From Bacteroidaceae bacterium (GTDB lineage: Bacteria > Bacteroidota > Bacteroidia > Bacteroidales > Bacteroidaceae), in the NCBI GenBank assembly GCA_900769465.1, contig CAAGGT010000179.1, forward strand, positions 1 through 32,654: a stretch of DNA of 32,654 nucleotides, written 5' to 3'. Every line of letters starts with the position of its first letter. Position 1 is the first letter of the stretch. Positions 31,370-32,654 of the stretch are shown here, piece after piece. The notes under the pieces were generated by a model that saw only the letters and a program-made list of their open reading frames with translations, was not told the origin of the DNA and did not search any database. Position numbers and translations under genes: made by a program.

Positions 31370-31822
31370 TTAAAGCTTTACTACTGTTCCACCAACTGCC
31401 TCAATAGCCTCTACTGCCTTCGCTGAGAAAGCGTGAGCCTCTACTGTCAATTTAGCAGTCAAAGTACCGTTAGCAAGAATCTTGACCAACTGTTTTGATG
31501 ACACGAAACCTGCTGCAACCAAAGCTGCGATGTTTACAACCTCCAAAGAGTTGCTCTCAGCAAGAGCCTGGAGTGTAGACAAGTTGATTGCCTTGTACTC
31601 TACACGATTGATATTTTTAAAGCCGTACTTTGGTACACGACGTTGCAAAGGCATCTGACCACCCTCGAAACCGATCTTCTTGCTGTAGCCAGAACGAGAC
31701 TTCGCACCCTTGTGACCACGTGTAGAGGTACCACCTCTACCCGAACCGGTACCACGTCCAATTCTTTTGCGTGCTTTCACAGCACCTTCAGCAGGCTTAA
31801 GATTATTTAATTTCATAGCCAA
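31370..31822 (-). CDS. rplO: 50S ribosomal protein L15
   Basis: The 150-residue protein begins MAMKLNNLKPAEGAVKARKR, with the glycine-rich RIGRGTGSGRGGTSTRGHKG that binds 23S rRNA, GFEGGQMPLQRRVPKYGF, and a globular C-terminus. It is in its standard place before secY. Confidence 0.98.
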   Translation of the reverse strand: MAMKLNNLKPAEGAVKARKRIGRGTGSGRGGTSTRGHKGAKSRSGYSKKIGFEGGQMPLQRRVPKYGFKNINRVEYKAINLSTLQALAESNSLEVVNIAALVAAGFVSSKQLVKILANGTLTAKLTVEAHAFSAKAVEAIEAVGGTVVKL

Positions 31823-31840
31823 ATTCTATTTTTTTATTAA

Positions 31841-32020
31841 TTACTCTTCAACAATGGCAACCAAATGCTGAACTTTCTTAACCATTCCGCGAATAGAGGC
31901 GTTATCAGGACGCTCAACAACCTTATTCATCTTTGTAAGGCCAAGAGCATCAAGTGTCAGCTTCTGGGTCTTAGGAGCGCCGATACGACTTTTTACTTGC
32001 TTAATCTTTATTGTAGCCAT
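31841..32020 (-). CDS. rpmD: 50S ribosomal protein L30
   Basis: A 59-residue frame beginning MATIKIKQVKSRIGAPKTQK and continuing LTLDALGLTKMNKVVERPDN to the end VEE and TAA. This is the bacterial L30 pattern. Gaps to rpsE (12 bases) and rplO (18 bases) are as expected for the spc operon. Confidence 0.97.
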   Translation of the reverse strand: MATIKIKQVKSRIGAPKTQKLTLDALGLTKMNKVVERPDNASIRGMVKKVQHLVAIVEE

Positions 32021-32032
32021 AGTTCAATCTCC

Positions 32033-32548
32033 TTATCCGTTAAAAACCTTACTCATACTTACACCTCTGTTCTGAGCAACCATGCGTGCATCACGCATCT
32101 CGCTCAAAGCTGCGATTGTAGCCTTCACCAAGTTGTGAGGGTTAGAAGAACCCTTAGACTTGGCAAGAACGTCAGTAATACCAACACTCTCAAGAACGGC
32201 ACGCATAGCACCACCGGCAACTACTCCGGTACCGTGAGATGCAGGCTTGATGAAAACCTCTGCACCACCAAAGTGAGCAGACTGCTCGTGAGGAACAGTG
32301 CCTTTAAGCACGGGTACGCGAACCAGGTTCTTCTTGGCTGCCTCAACACCCTTTGCAATAGCTGCAGTTACCTCGCTGGCCTTACCGAGACCATAACCGA
32401 TGATGCCATTCTCGTTACCAACTACTACGATAGCTGAGAAGCTGAATGTACGACCACCCTTGGTAACCTTAGTTACACGGTTGATAGCAACCAATCTATC
32501 TTTCAATTCAACGTCGTTTGCGACTTTTACTCTATTATTAATTGCCAT
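32033..32548 (-). CDS. rpsE: 30S ribosomal protein S5
   Basis: S5 helps decoding accuracy and mRNA helicase action. The 171-residue protein starts MAINNRVKVANDVELKDRLV, has RVTKVTKGGRTFSFSAIVVV, KPASHGTGVVAGGAMRAVLE and KGSSNPHNLVKAT. ATG 32548 is preferred by homology; an in-frame ATG at 32554, which overlaps the rplR TAA as TAATG, would add Met-Asn. Confidence 0.97.
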   Translation of the reverse strand: MAINNRVKVANDVELKDRLVAINRVTKVTKGGRTFSFSAIVVVGNENGIIGYGLGKASEVTAAIAKGVEAAKKNLVRVPVLKGTVPHEQSAHFGGAEVFIKPASHGTGVVAGGAMRAVLESVGITDVLAKSKGSSNPHNLVKATIAALSEMRDARMVAQNRGVSMSKVFNG

Positions 32549-32553
32549 ATTCA

Positions 32554-32654
32554 TTAGAATTTAAGACCTCCATTACGTGCAGCATCAGCCACTTCCTTAA
32601 CTCTTCCGTGGTAGAGGTAACCGTTACGATCGAAAACAACAGTAGTGATACCTG
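32554..32654 (-). CDS. rplR: 50S ribosomal protein L18, C-terminal part only
   Basis: Only the last 32 codons are in the window: [20 protein letters not shown] then [12 protein letters not shown] and TAA (32556-32554). This is the conserved end of L18, the 5S rRNA-binding protein. The start lies beyond base 32654. The stop overlaps a possible rpsE start. Confidence 0.95.

Noticed and set aside
1..32654. CRISPR array, prophage or IS element
   Set aside because: No regularly spaced repeats, no cas, phage structural or transposase genes were seen on either strand.

Overview
The window is chromosomal DNA of a Bacteroidales bacterium, probably of the Bacteroides/Prevotella branch. The evidence is an Exb cluster with two ExbD genes, a complete nqrA-F operon, a FISUMP-domain lipoprotein, spc/alpha ribosomal proteins with Bacteroidetes-type tails, promoters of the Bacteroidetes type (TAnnTTTG near -7) and few Shine-Dalgarno sites. 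Most of it is housekeeping DNA. I see no prophage, insertion sequence, integrase or CRISPR array.

Layout. Bases 1-376 hold no convincing gene but several inverted repeats. Bases 377-3083 (minus strand) carry tRNA-Ser(GGA), exbB, a four-helix membrane protein and two exbD genes, closed by a 44-bp perfect palindrome. Bases 3308-6466 (plus) carry lpxK, punA, thiL and a small Imm17-like membrane protein. Bases 6505-9726 (minus) carry ilvE, trmB, a Dabb-domain protein and mrp. Bases 9805-12293 (minus) carry a MATE transporter, a cytidylate-kinase-like protein and a YfcE-like phosphodiesterase. Bases 12439-15862 (plus) carry mnmA, xseA, xseB and pgeF. Bases 16033-18159 (minus) carry a secreted protein, an ECF sigma factor and a small one-helix membrane protein that is the likely anti-sigma factor. 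Bases 18408-24473 (minus) are nqrABCDEF, with a terminator at 18349-18392. Bases 24716-25702 (minus) carry a FISUMP lipoprotein with its own near-consensus promoter. Bases 25913-32654 (minus) are the end of the spc operon and the alpha operon: rplR (partial), rpsE, rpmD, rplO, secY, map, infA, rpmJ, rpsM, rpsK, rpsD, rpoA and rplQ.

Functional links. ExbB/ExbD convert ion-motive force into work at the outer membrane, and the Nqr complex builds a sodium gradient from NADH oxidation. lpxK makes lipid A. punA and thiL serve purine salvage and thiamine diphosphate synthesis. mnmA and trmB modify tRNA. xseA and xseB form exonuclease VII.

The most notable points are: (1) NqrC has a rubredoxin-like domain (CX2C-X12-CX2C) fused before its membrane helix; (2) rpsM (S13) ends at an in-frame TAG, followed without a frameshift by codons for the usual Bacteroidetes lysine-rich tail; (3) a three-gene secreted protein/ECF sigma/anti-sigma operon of unknown signal; (4) Mrp lacks its CxxC pair; (5) PNP has Asp at the base-recognition Asn position; (6) the FISUMP lipoprotein has a C-lectin-like end resembling diversity-generating retroelement targets, though no retroelement is in view.
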